Of a DNA stretch of 64,000 nt, positions 32,740 to 42,215 are shown in pieces. The notes under the pieces are model-generated. The model was given only the letters and a program-made list of their open reading frames with translations, made no database searches and had not been told where the DNA came from. The stretch is from positions 134,501-198,500 of the forward strand of contig CAUYUJ010018319.1 of assembly GCA_963575745.1 (NCBI GenBank). Reading direction: 5' to 3'. A program made the position numbers and the translations under genes. The stretch is from Prorocentrum cordatum (lineage: Eukaryota; Sar; Dinophyceae; Prorocentrales; Prorocentraceae). How positions within the stretch are numbered: the stretch's first letter is position 1; each line of letters starts with the position of its first letter.

Positions 32740-33010
32740 TTATCCCACCCACCCGCCCGCGATTTGGTTTGCAAGCCTCATGCGGCGGCGATTGCGATGA
32801 GTGCTTGGCGCTGGCTGGTTTATCTCTGCGGCCGCGCCAGCCCGCGCATTCGCGCGCGCGCGCAACGGCCAGGTAATTTGGCGCGACCGACGAGGCCGCA
32901 GTGGTGCTGACCGCTCGGCACATCCTAGCGGGGTACTTGAATGTGAGTCGGCGGCTTGGGCGGGTGCGGTATCGTGGCAACGCCGACGGTTGCAGACGCG
33001 ATGACGATGG
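32740..33010 (+). repeat. R2 repeat copy
   Basis: Has the R2 block order (CCCACCCACCCGCC, GCGGCGATTGCGATGAGTGC, TTGGCGCTGGCTGGTT, CGACGAGGCCGCAGTGG, TGACCGCTCGGCACATCC). It stands alone here, not followed by an R1 copy. Confidence 0.75.
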
Positions 33011-34265
33011 TAGTGGCCACCGGTGCAACCTTGGAGGCCTTCATTGAAGATCGTCTTGGACCATCTTGAATGCTCCACTGCGCCTCATCCACGGCGCCTC
33101 CGCAATGTTTTTGTTGGTTGCGGGCAAACAGGCGAGCGTCCGAACAGACGTATTGAAACCTCACCCGTTTGAAGCAATGTTTGGCGTATTTGAGCCCGTC
33201 GGTGCACAACAACGCAAGACCCACATGACCTCTCCAAGCGCTCGTGGCGTCTGGTGTCTGGTCCATAGTGGCGTCACTGTGATGTAGTACCTGTGCAGTC
33301 GGGCTCATGGGGGAAGCTCCACATAGAACCATGGCATCATGTAAACCAACTTGGATTTTGAAAAGGCCCCTCTCGCATTCTGTGGCGGCCGTGCCCGGTG
33401 AGGCTTGCACGACGCCCGGGGAAGCTTATTCGGTTACCTCTTCGTGTGGAGTCTGGAATCCCCTCCCCCCCGCCTGCCGCAAGACACGGACACCGTTACC
33501 TTTACTGGGCGCGGGGTGTCTGTGCGGCGACCATGGCGTCGTTCCCTGTCCTGGTCCGCCCCTGGGCCCCATCCCCATTCCCCTTACATCTGAGACGCTG
33601 AGGCCTTATGGGGAGAAAGTGGCTTCGGGAGGGGGCACGTTATCACACGCCTGGTGATTCAGGCGATCGCAAGCACGGATCAAGAGGACGGTGGATTAGC
33701 GACGGGTCCCGTTTCTATGGGACATCACGGGTTTCCGATGCCGAGCGAGGCGGCATTGACCGCATTTGGGAAGGGCACCTCCCCCGATCCATAGATTTGG
33801 CGACCGCGCGCCAAATCCATGGTTCGCTAATACATGTTCGCGCGCCCCCGGGTGACCCCATTGGGTTCGTTGGGCCGCTTGCCAGATCAGGGACAGCTTC
33901 GTCCATACTTCGTTACAGCCTGTTGGCCTCATGTGTGCCGGCGGATATATTGGCGCTAGTTGCGTTGGGCGTTCTCTGTTGTCGCTCGTCTTGCCGCGAG
34001 TGCTCTCGTGCTTAGCGCATGCCAGTTTGGGGGCGAAGGGTGGCAGTGGAGGTGACGCTATACCCCACAGGGTTGACAACATCCAAGAACCTTTTTCCTC
34101 GATCCAAGATGCCTCCCCTTCCCCCCTCCTTTTCTCCCTCCTCGTCTTTCTCCTCCCCCCTCTTCCCCCTCCTCCCCCCTCCCCCATACCTTTTCCTTAT
34201 AGATGCCTCCTTCCTGCCGCACCTGCAGGCGTGTGAGTAGGTCGTGCGAGGCGTCACGCCTGATC
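33011..34265. other. No gene recognised; CT-rich tract near 34100-34200
   Basis: Open frames are short and without known motifs. 34100-34190 is a CCTCCCC-rich stretch. Confidence 0.4.
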
Positions 34266-34269
34266 TATC

Positions 34270-34800
34270 CTCACTGGTTACCGTCCCGAAACTTTGCGGA
34301 TGGAGGGGTGACGGTTTTCAAACTGTGGCTCTCGCCTTAGCGCCGTGCACGGTCGTCTTGAAGGTTTGAAGAAGATCCACGGTTGGAGGTAGGGATCGTT
34401 TGCACAATGTCGCTTTCGCCTTTGCGCCGCGTACGGATGGAGGGCGGTGCCTTTTTACGACGTGGCTCTCGCTTTAGCGCGCAGCAGTTTCAGGGATGGG
34501 GGGCGGTGCCTTTTCAAAATGTGGCTCTCGTTTCAGCGCCGCGCACATTCGACTCAAGTTTCAGCAGCGTTTTCACTGATGCAGGGCGGCTCCTTATCAA
34601 AATGTGGTTCTGGCTGTAGTGCCGCGTTTCAACAAGCTGTAGAAGTCGGCAACAGTTTAATTTGGATACATTTGCCGCGTTGAATTCGGCAGTTGTTGTT
34701 CAGTTTCACGGATGCAGCGGCACGTGTGTGTGTGTGTGTGTTTTCAAAATGTGGTTCTCGCCTTGGCGCCGCGCACATTCGTTTAACCAATTCTCCAAAC
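34270..34800 (+). repeat. Satellite of ~100-bp units
   Basis: Five diverged units with the blocks GTGGCTCTCGCCTTAGCGCC, GCACATTCG, TTTCAGCAG and CGGTGCCTTTTCAAAA. The same family is seen at 430-680. A (TG)n microsatellite (34725-34742) lies in the last unit. Confidence 0.7.
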
Positions 34801-34834
34801 AGTGCTTGCACTGAGCCTGGGGGCCCGTCTGGTG

Positions 34835-34995
34835 TCGTCGCCGCCCTGTTGCCGCCTCGTCGCAGCCCGTCGTCTGGGCTGGGTGCTGGTCTGGCGGCTA
34901 TGTCGCCGCCTCGTCGCCGCCTCGTCGCCGCCCGTCGTCAGGGCCAGTTGCCGCCGTCGCCATCTCGTCGCCGCCTCGTCGACGCCCGTCGTCGG
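34835..34995 (+). repeat. CGTCGCCGCCT minisatellite
   Basis: Repeats of CGTCGCCGCC / CGTCGTC, with two near-identical longer blocks around CTCGTCGCCGCCCGTCGTC. Confidence 0.75.
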
Positions 34996-34999
34996 GGCC

Positions 35000-35262
35000 T
35001 GCATTGCTTCGCATTGCTTCGTTTTGCATTGCTTTGCTTTGCATTGCTTTGCTTCTCATTGCTCTGCCTTGAATTTGCTTTGCTTTGCTTTGCATTCTTT
35101 GCATCGGTTTGCACTGCTCTGCATTGCTCTACATTGCTCACCATGGTTTCACATTGCTTTGCATTGCTTTTCAGTTCTTTGCGTTGTATTGCTTTGCATT
35201 GCGTTGCATGGCTTTGCATTGCTTTGCATTGCTTTGCATTGCTTCGCGTTGCTTTGCGCCAC
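35000..35262 (+). repeat. TTGCATTGCTTTGC minisatellite
   Basis: About 40 copies of 5-mers of TTGCA/TTGCT type arranged as GCATTGCTTT decamers. Open frames here (FALLCFALLC) are repeat artefacts. Confidence 0.9.
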
Positions 35263-35485
35263 AGAGATTGCACCACATGGGTTCTTCCTTTTTAAAATAG
35301 ATTATACCCCCATCACCCCCCCGCCGGCCTCGCGCAGTGCAACTTACATCTGATTCTGCCTCCTTGTCCATTGAGTTCATACCATCCCAGCCTGGCCAGA
35401 GTTCCCCCTCATCCTCTGCAAAAAATGCTATGCGCGCGCACTCGTTCATCAAGAATCATCAGTTTTCAATAAGCCATTTCAAAAC

Positions 35486-35500
35486 ATGGGACGACGAGCA
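35486..35500. repeat. LINE-B target-site duplication, left copy
   Basis: ATGGGACGACGAGCA immediately before the DinoSL. It matches 58301-58315 at 14 of 15 positions. Confidence 0.75.
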
Positions 35501-35522
35501 TCCGTAGCCATTTTGGCTCAAG
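35501..35522 (+). other. Complete DinoSL spliced-leader sequence
   Basis: All 22 positions agree with the dinoflagellate nuclear spliced leader (first base T, then CCGTAGCC...CTCAAG). It is not an SL RNA gene, because the sequence after CTCAAG is CTCAGG rather than a GT splice donor. It sits between the target-site duplication and the LINE-B 5' UTR, so it is a reverse-transcribed copy of a leader added by trans-splicing. Confidence 0.9.
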
Positions 35523-35625
35523 CTCAGGACCTGTCCTCATTAGCAAGGGGGAGCAGCGGCCCCCACAGTGCCCTTCGTTTGCCTGGCCAGACGAGGTTTC
35601 TTTTCGGCGTGTCGCGCGCGCGTGT

Positions 35626-36329
35626 GATGGTCCCTGACCCGCCCAAGGGGCCTCCTCGGCAGCCGCGTGACCGCCCGCATTCTCAGAGTGGTTACAAGAC
35701 GTGCTATGGCAAGAACTCGTGCGGCTACCAGTACAACCTGGTGGAGTGGAGCATGTGTTTTCGCTGTACGAAGTGGATTCGCGACGTTGCTGCTCGTGAT
35801 ACTGTCAAAGGGCCCCCGAGACCTTGGAGGACAGGTGAGCAGCAGGCCCAGGACGCGTGGCAGTTGGTGGACAAGAGTGGCCGAGGCCGCAAGGGTGGTT
35901 CCATGTCCGATCACGATGCTGCAAAACTGGGCGCCAGTCATTCCCCAAGCGGAGGCGCCTCTGCCAAGCCTGGTCCAGGGTTCGGCAAAGGGGGCGCTGC
36001 TGCGACAGGGCTGCCAAGCAGGAGTACTTGTCGGCATCTATCGAGCAGCTCACCTTGGCAGGACTTGGGCCCGAGCACCCGCTGGTCGTGGCAGCTAAGG
36101 CCCAGATCCCAGTCGTTTCCGCAGTGCCAGATGACCACCACGTCCAGACGCCTGGGATGCGTGTGCGTTCTCATCAGGACAAGTTGGCCCATGTCCAAGG
36201 CCAGCGTCAATCGGCGCAAGCTACGGAGGCGTCCATCAAACAGAAGCAGGCCGAGCTCGATCAGGACCTTGCCGAGTGCTTGGGGTCTCAGAAGAAATTG
36301 GCGGAATCGGTCAAACGTGGGGAGGAGGA
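35626..36329 (+). pseudogene. LINE-B ORF1, 5' part, with zinc finger
   Basis: First ATG after the leader is at 35626. Early in the protein is CYGKNSCGYQYNLVEWSMC followed by FRC (about 35702-35770), a CX5CX10CX2C arrangement like RanBP2-type or zinc-ribbon fingers found in ORF1 of dinoflagellate LINEs. Near 36000 the frame shifts (Gly/Ala-rich, GCTGCTGCGACAGGG). The next part is helical and charged (QSAQATEASIKQKQAELDQD, a likely coiled coil). It is cut at codon GAG 36325 by Copia-1 and resumes in frame at 52426. The likely role is RNA binding in the LINE particle. Confidence 0.6.
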
Positions 36330-36595
36330 ACTTTAAGGGTAGCTCTTTGGGAGATGTTATATAGAATCGGGAGTATAGCTCGCGCGCCGTTGCCTTTGGC
36401 TCAAGGCACGCGCGCCCTATTTGCCCGGACGCCGCGAGTGTTCGCTATGTGCTGGAAAGATCATTACATCGATCTCATCCTATCTTATCCGTCCGTTCTT
36501 CTTACTGAACAACCTCAGTACGATACCGGACGCTATTTGCCATCCGCTTCCCATGGAGTCGGATGCTAATTGACTTACCATAGTCACTTTCGACT
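36330..36595 (+). repeat. Copia-1 5' LTR
   Basis: 266 bp, paired with 52160-52425. It contains an imperfect hairpin GCGCGCCGTTGCCTT...AAGGCACGCGCGC at about 36383-36413 and a TGTTATATA element at 36355. Promoter and R region are expected here; I cannot place the transcription start. Confidence 0.9.
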
Positions 36596-36613
36596 TGGTA
36601 GCGGAGCTGGCCG
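36596..36613 (+). other. Copia-1 primer-binding site
   Basis: TGGTAGCGGAGCTGGCCG begins at the base after the LTR. TGG matches the CCA tail of a tRNA, and TGGTAGCGGAGC resembles the TGGTATCAGAGC-type sites used with initiator tRNA-Met. It confirms the LTR edge. The exact tRNA cannot be named without the host tRNA set. Confidence 0.65.
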
Positions 36614-36809
36614 CACTCTCGTGTGGTCAGCTCTTGCTCTTCCTATCCTCGCGCTACACGGCACGATGTTCGTGACCAACTACCACCCTGCGCCGCCACT
36701 CCCAGTACATTTACGAGGATCTATCCAAGAGCAAGAAGCAACGCGAGAGGTACGACGTCTAGACAACAACATTGGTACCATATACGCTTCATCACTGCGC
36801 TACTACTAG

Positions 36810-38087
36810 CCGCTCGGCAACGAGCCAAAAGCGCAGTACTTGAAGCAGAGGCGGGGGGACCCGCGAGATAAAGCGCCTCGGAGACTTGACAAGGCGCTAC
36901 CCCAGCGCGGCAACGCGCCTAATCACCACCCATATCTTCACAGCCTGGGGCTGGTTATATTCGCCATCATATGGTTCGCGCTGGGGGCAGCAATCGGACA
37001 CATGCGTCGTGGAGAGAACAGCACCGATGGGCAAACACATGGCCCATGCTGGGACCCTCAAGGCAACGTGCCTTTCCGCGAGTACGTTTATGAGGTCAAC
37101 GCGTGGCCCAACGTCACAAGCGGACGCATGACGCCACAGGCCCAAGCGGCCGCCATGCAACGCGGCCTGGGTGGCCTAGCGAGGACACTCGCCATGAGGG
37201 TACCACCTGACATTATAAACTATGGTGCTGACATCGATGGGGTCCACACCGACCCAGTGACCTACATCATGTTCCTCCTAAGCATGAAGTTCGAGCGCCT
37301 GGAAGATGAGCGCCAGCTCACTTCCGGCACGCAGCTCATCGACTTTCATGTGCCTCGCGGAGAACGAACCGATGTCACCCTTACCCGATTCGAAATGGCC
37401 CGACTTGAGGCACAGTCGGTGGGATTTGACCTTCCCAACTTCCAACTACTAACTACGATCCTATTCCGCGCCTTAGGCGTCGGCAACCAGCGAGCCATGC
37501 AACTCTTACAGCCACTCAATCACCAAATGCCCCGAACACAACAACAGTATGATGAGTTGCTGGAAAGGATGCGTTCGATAGGTCACTTATCGGAACGGTC
37601 TCCTGGCAATGTAGGATCCGTGTTTGGAAGGGGAAGAGGATCTGGTAGCGGGAATTTCTACACTACCTTAACCGCTGAAGCCCAGCCTGGAAACGGGCCC
37701 TCAAGCGCGTGGGCCGACGATCCTGGAGAATCCACTGCTCTACTAGCAGGGGATCGATCACAACCAAGCTGGGCAACCAGCCCTCCTTCCAGAGAACCTC
37801 AACCACACCGTTCCCTATGGGGTGAATCAAACCCCCTAACCGACGGTGTATCCACCTGCCTGGGAGACGACGATTTCGACTCCGGCACCGACACAGATAC
37901 CGTATCATCAGACGGTGTTGAAGCTTTAGATTGGTCAGATATCATGAATATGGAAAATGATAACCAGCGTGCTGAACACTTGTTTTGGTTACTGCAACAG
38001 GCAAAACGGAGGTGGGGGAGGTTCGCGCGAAAACCAGTGCGTCGTGTTAGGAGGAGGATGCGGAGGAGTTTCAAAGGAAAAGGGTAA
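36810..38087 (+). CDS. Copia-1 gag (capsid)
   Basis: Open from the codon after TAG 36807-36809. No ATG lies at the front; the first clear in-frame ATG is at about 37002, so the start is uncertain. A hydrophobic stretch LGLVIFAIIWFALGAAIGH (about 36946-37003) is unusual for gag. The region 37190-37600 (DPVTYIMFLLSMKFERLEDE, FDLPNFQLLTTILFRALGVG) looks like a helical capsid core. The end is basic (RKPVRRVRRRMRRSFKGKG), then TAA. The downstream frame restarts with a similar Lys/Gly-rich tract, so a frameshift at GGAAAAGGG (about 38077) joins gag to the next ORF. Confidence 0.6.
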   Translation, partial: PLGNEPKAQYLKQRRGDPRDKAPRRLDKALPQRGNAPNHHPYLHSLGLVIFAIIWFALGAAIGHMRRGENSTDGQTHGPCWDPQGNVPFREYVYEVNAWPNVTSGRMTPQAQAAAMQRGLGGLARTLAMRVPPDIINYGADIDGVHTDPVTYIMFLLSMKFERLEDERQLTSGTQLIDFHVPRGERTDVTLTRFEMARLEAQSVGFDLPNFQLLTTILFRALGVGNQRAMQLLQPLNHQMPRTQQQYDELLERMRSIGHLSERSPGNVGSVFGRGRGSGSGNFYTTLTAEAQPGNGPSSAWADDPGESTALLAGDRSQPSWATSPPSREPQPHRSLWGESNPLTDGVSTCLGDDDFDSGTDTDTVSSDGVEALDWSDIMNMENDNQRAEHLFWLLQQAKRRWGRFARKPVRRVRRRMRRSFKGKG

Positions 38088-40512
38088 AGGTAAACGGGGT
38101 CGGCGTAGGTTGAATGGACGAGGCATCGCGGCCTTCCTCCAGAAGCTCTCAGATGATCAGTATGATGAGATATTCTTCGGAGGAAAAGGCCGCGGCAAAG
38201 GCCGTGGAGATACCTCGGGCAAAGGCAGAGGTAGGCGGGGAAACCCGCGAGGTAGAGACGGCCAGATCCTAAAGTGCCATGAGTGTGATAGTACCGACCA
38301 TCTTGTGAGAGATTGTCCAGCGAAGGGAAATGGAAAGGGCAGATCGACCGAAGTCCATTTTGGCTCAAGTGAACAATTTATTGAATATCTGAGCCTCCAG
38401 GATTTTGAGGCCATGGAACAGATATTTTACACTTGGGTTAGCTGCATGGGCAACGTCGACGAGCTCGAGGCGTATGGCCATGGACTGTACGCGTACTACA
38501 TCGAGTACGTCCGCAGGTTCGTTGTCGGCAACAACGAGCTCGCTCCCGTGGATCAAGGAACGCTGGGAAACCAGTCTTTATCTTTCTTCGACTGGATGTT
38601 CGGGAACCCAGGCGACATCATGGCCTACGAGAGCAGTGACGAGGACGTCACTGCAGAGGCCTCGCCTTCAGAGGTTGATCGTGACCTCCAACCTCCACCC
38701 GACCTCATGCCTGGAAACAGGCCTACCTATCCTCGAAATCACGCTGAACTAATAGAAATGGAGTCTCAAGCGTTCGTTGCGGGCGTACCAGGGGGCCCAT
38801 TTATATCCCCTGGTTCGCTTGCTCCAGGCGAGTACGGACCCCGCGCACTACTGCAAACCCTCATGAGGATGCACGAGATATTAACCATAGCATATCCCGA
38901 GAGTCAACAAAGCATCGAAGCTGGTAACATGATGCTGCAGGACACTGACGCCTGCGACGACTCGGAGTTAGTGTTGGTAGCCTTGACTCTTATCGACAGC
39001 GTGCACCCTGAGGACGTGCAGAGGCATGTGTGGTACTCCCGAGGGAGATGGCGCGAGGCCCTTGAAAGGGCCATCGCCATGCGCGGCCAGGCTCTTCCTC
39101 CGCCAGGATGGGGTCTCCAGGCGGCGGGACTATGGCCCAATCATACTGCCATGCGCAACATTGCTGGGCAGCCTGTGCTCGGCAACGAGCCTGAGCCGAC
39201 AACCGTGCCGCCTACTCCGGGACAGCCAAGCGATGCTCAGACGCCGGCTACGCAGGGAAACCTGCCCGTCCCGGCTGCACCGATGGCCGTCATCATTGGC
39301 AATTCTACATCAGAAGATGAAGAGGGTGATGGTTGCGGGCTGTGCGAGGACGAAACCACAATCCTCATGATGGAGGTCACTGGTGAGGAAGAGGTGGACT
39401 TCGATCCCGACGAGCCTGGCGCGCCAACACCACCGGCACAAGCGCCAATTGCGCCGGGCTCCAGCCAGCAGGGAAACCTGCCTCTGTTAGACGATCCACC
39501 TGGGATCGCGCAGGAGCCTCCGCAGGAGCCCCCGCCGGCTCCCGCTCAGGCTGCATCGGCAGCCTTTTCTGATGAGCATGCCGGAAGGTCTCGTTCCCAT
39601 CCACGCCTCAGAGAAGAGCCCCATCCGCAGGCGCGGCTTCCTCGTGAGTGGAGGCAAGCTGGCCCAAAGGAACACGCTCTTAGGCGAGGGGGCGACTTGC
39701 TTCCTTATAATGACCCAAGGCGTCGGAAAGGGGAACATTCGGCCTTCGGCAAGGGCAACCCCGCCTATAGAGACGCTCAGGGAAAGTCCATGCGCGGTGG
39801 CTACCAGCTTGCGACGAACATTCGTACTGGTGAGATACAAGAAGTACGAACGCAGCTGCGTAACGTCATCGCAGCGCGCAAACTGTGCCGACCTCATGCA
39901 GTTTGTGGACCATGCTCAGAGCCGTTTCAGGAGCATAGGCCGGGTTGCCCTGTAGGGCTCAACGAGGGTTTGAGCCCGAACAGAGGCCGTACTCCTCATA
40001 AGGAGGGTCATCCACCGCTGATCCCGATGACTCAAGACGAGATCGCAGAGATTAATCGTCGTCTCGGGATCACGGTTCATATGAGGCCGACGGCCGAGGA
40101 GGTTAAGCATCCTCCGGCTCCGAGGGGACTGGTGCCCATGACCCAGGAAGAAAAGGATGCGCTCTTTAACCTTCCTGGAATGCGAGGAAACTCGCCCGGC
40201 GTTTCCAGCCAGTCCCAACGGCCAGAACCGACGGGCAACGATGACCAGAAGGCCCGGCGAGTTGCGGCAGATGAGGAACGTAGACGGACAGCAGAGAAAC
40301 GCACCCGCGAGGCAACTCGCCAGATGCTGATGGACCCCCAAAAGATCTACATGAAAGAGGCGAGGGCGAAGAAGCCCCCGCTTCCACTCCAACCGAAGGC
40401 TAAGAGTGAAACGCCGGCCCCTAGGTCGCTTTCGGAGGAGAGACCGAAGACGACAGCGCGCTCTGAGGAGCTTGGGTCAGATGTGCAGATGGAGGTGCCC
40501 CGCTCTATCTAA
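37957..40512 (+). CDS. Copia-1 nucleocapsid and long disordered region
   Basis: Real coding probably begins at about 38080 with a Gly/Lys/Arg-rich stretch. The zinc knuckle CHECDSTDHLVRDC (CX2CX4HX4C, 38275-38316) follows. The remainder is Pro/Glu/Gln-rich and largely disordered, with nine micro-hairpins read as GNxP motifs. A conserved-looking helical segment is at about 38760-39170 (AYPESQQSIEAGNMML, VHPEDVQRHVWYSRGRWREA). Position 38355-38369 equals the last 15 nt of DinoSL and is read as HFGSS. The knuckle implies binding of element RNA. Confidence 0.7.
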   Translation: MITSVLNTCFGYCNRQNGGGGGSRENQCVVLGGGCGGVSKEKGKGKRGRRRLNGRGIAAFLQKLSDDQYDEIFFGGKGRGKGRGDTSGKGRGRRGNPRGRDGQILKCHECDSTDHLVRDCPAKGNGKGRSTEVHFGSSEQFIEYLSLQDFEAMEQIFYTWVSCMGNVDELEAYGHGLYAYYIEYVRRFVVGNNELAPVDQGTLGNQSLSFFDWMFGNPGDIMAYESSDEDVTAEASPSEVDRDLQPPPDLMPGNRPTYPRNHAELIEMESQAFVAGVPGGPFISPGSLAPGEYGPRALLQTLMRMHEILTIAYPESQQSIEAGNMMLQDTDACDDSELVLVALTLIDSVHPEDVQRHVWYSRGRWREALERAIAMRGQALPPPGWGLQAAGLWPNHTAMRNIAGQPVLGNEPEPTTVPPTPGQPSDAQTPATQGNLPVPAAPMAVIIGNSTSEDEEGDGCGLCEDETTILMMEVTGEEEVDFDPDEPGAPTPPAQAPIAPGSSQQGNLPLLDDPPGIAQEPPQEPPPAPAQAASAAFSDEHAGRSRSHPRLREEPHPQARLPREWRQAGPKEHALRRGGDLLPYNDPRRRKGEHSAFGKGNPAYRDAQGKSMRGGYQLATNIRTGEIQEVRTQLRNVIAARKLCRPHAVCGPCSEPFQEHRPGCPVGLNEGLSPNRGRTPHKEGHPPLIPMTQDEIAEINRRLGITVHMRPTAEEVKHPPAPRGLVPMTQEEKDALFNLPGMRGNSPGVSSQSQRPEPTGNDDQKARRVAADEERRRTAEKRTREATRQMLMDPQKIYMKEARAKKPPLPLQPKAKSETPAPRSLSEERPKTTARSEELGSDVQMEVPRSI
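38355..38369 (+). other. 15-nt match to the 3' part of DinoSL
   Basis: CCATTTTGGCTCAAG is identical to DinoSL positions 8-22. That is exactly the piece left when a genomic DinoSL copy is trans-spliced again at its internal TAG. Here it lies inside an open frame just after the zinc knuckle. It could be a relict leader or chance. Confidence 0.4.
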
Positions 40513-40681
40513 AACCCCGAGGTCACCGACTAGAGCATTTCCAGCACAAAGACCCAACCCCTGACAGCCACCTCAGGAACCTGTAGAAGTACGTAGACGT
40601 CCGCCTAGTCGCAGCGGGTCTATCGCCAACAAGGCTAAGGCTTTCGAGCGCACAGGGTGCGCCCCTACGCCAGCCTCGCCT

Positions 40682-41835
40682 GTGGCGACGCGCTCCAAAA
40701 GGTCCGATGAAGGTGCCCTGTCTAGGGGCACCTGGGTGCCGACAATTAGGGGCAGCGCCAGCCGAGAATCACCGCGGGGAAACCCGCCAGGCGCTGCTGC
40801 TGCAGCTCCCTCCTCCTCGGGAGCCGCAGCCTCTTCGGCGACCGAGGCTCCTGTGCGGGGAAACCCGCCCGAGGAACAGCTGCGCCACCCAGAAGACACA
40901 TCCTTCACCGGTGGGAGTCAGACCGCGATCAGGGATAGACTTGCCCTGCGGAAGCTCCCACCGATACGTTCGGTGGATGAGGAATTCATGAGGAAGTGCA
41001 GGCGAGAAACTATTATCCCGAGCAAGAATCACACCCTCAAGCAACTGAGTAAGGCTCTCAGTAGGGTGTGTAGACACGCGCCTGACAAACCACACAATGC
41101 CGTATGGAGCCTGAACACCTTCGACGATCATGATGGCTGGATTTACCTCGTAAGCTCGTCCATGAGTATCCGTGGCACCACGGACATACGAGACATGATG
41201 GTTACAATCCCAGGCATGACGAGGCCAAAGTCATCGCCGCGAACCTATACGGCCGAACGGTGGACCAGCTGGCCGCCATCATGATGGAGGTGGTCCATGT
41301 CCGCGAACCAGACGGTGAAGAGAAACAACGCCTTCAGTCTAAGGTGTTAGTGCGGGACTCTGGCAAGTCCGACATCTTCATCCGGGCCTCTCAAGAGCAC
41401 TCGTGGACGCTGAAGGCTCCATGGTCGTTGTACAAGTACATCGTACTACACGACAACCCTGCTGGGAAACTGGCCCCATGCCCCGAGGTTGCCATGCATG
41501 GTGCTCGATGGACTGCCTTTGAAGGTACTATGTGGTATGGCCTTTCTTGTCGTTCCGAACACAACTCGAAGAAAAAGGGGACAGGCCGGTCACGCATCCA
41601 CTTTGCGCCGACGGTCCGCCGTCGCAGTGTGAACAGTGGGTGGGGCCCAGATTCCAACATCATCATCTTTGTGGACTGGCGTAAGGCCTTGAAGGATGGA
41701 ATAAAATTTTGTTGGTCTGACAACGGAGTCCTCTATCCGAAAGGACGGTATCATCGAACCGTACTACATTTCCCACGTGGAGGACCTTACCACGGGGAAG
41801 CAATGGCGCAACCCAGAGTATCTGGGATATCGTGA
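40682..41835 (+). CDS. Copia-1 Tpt1/KptA-like RNA 2'-phosphotransferase domain
   Basis: Tpt1 removes a 2'-phosphate from spliced RNA using NAD+. The domain spans about 40988-41835 over two overlapping frames (40682-41284 and 41260-41835, shift near 41250). Seen in order: LSKALSRVCRHAP (the SxxLSxxLRH motif with Arg-His, about 41044), FDDHDGWIYL (the dGY block), DIFIRASQEHSW (the IRAxQGHS motif, Arg and His kept, Gly to Glu, about 41372), MHGARWTAFEGTMWYGLSCR (the HGTxxxxWxxIxxxGL block, about 41494), GRSRIHFAP (the HIHFA block, about 41588) and FVDWRKALKDGIKFCWSDNG (the core strand and SxNGV, about 41668). Length of about 240 residues fits the family. Finding it inside a retrotransposon is odd. 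Micro-hairpin 41461 is inside the domain. Confidence 0.8.
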
Positions 41836-42215
41836 GGCACGCGTCTCCACCGCCATAATGTCGGCCCCTGGTAGGTGGACTGATGTAGGCAGTGCTAGTG
41901 TTAAGTACCAGTGGTCTCGCGACCAAGAGGGCGTCGACCCTCCTATGGTTTGCGGTCACAGAGAAGTTGGGGACCACTACAGCCCTGCCACGCTGGGAAA
42001 CCAGCCAGAAGTCCACCAGATCTTTATGATCACCGAGAGTGAGGCCGGAAGCGCGGCTCCAAGCCGCGCTCCAAGCCAAGGTCCTAGTGTCATATCTTGG
42101 CAGGCCATCAGCACCTCGGATCTGGACCAGATCGCGGCCGCTCTAAATCCTGAAAAAGTGGAGCAATTGGCGGATAGATTATCAGCAAGACCCCTGGGCC
42201 GCTGGCCAGGGAGCC

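Noticed and set aside
34999-35262. Hydrophobic membrane protein (FALLCFALLC)
   Set aside because: Translation of a TTGCA/TTGCT minisatellite; every frame gives similar repeats.
35501-35522. Spliced-leader RNA gene
   Set aside because: The leader is not followed by a GT donor and an SL RNA body; the downstream sequence is a LINE ORF1 and the upstream is a target-site duplication.
37047-37075. Further micro-hairpins of the GNRA family
   Set aside because: AAGGCA-ACG-TGCCTT near 37050 (read QGNVPF), 39750, 44825 (GCGGG-CAA-CCCGC) and 49203 resemble decayed copies but do not keep the 5-4-5 geometry, so they were not counted.
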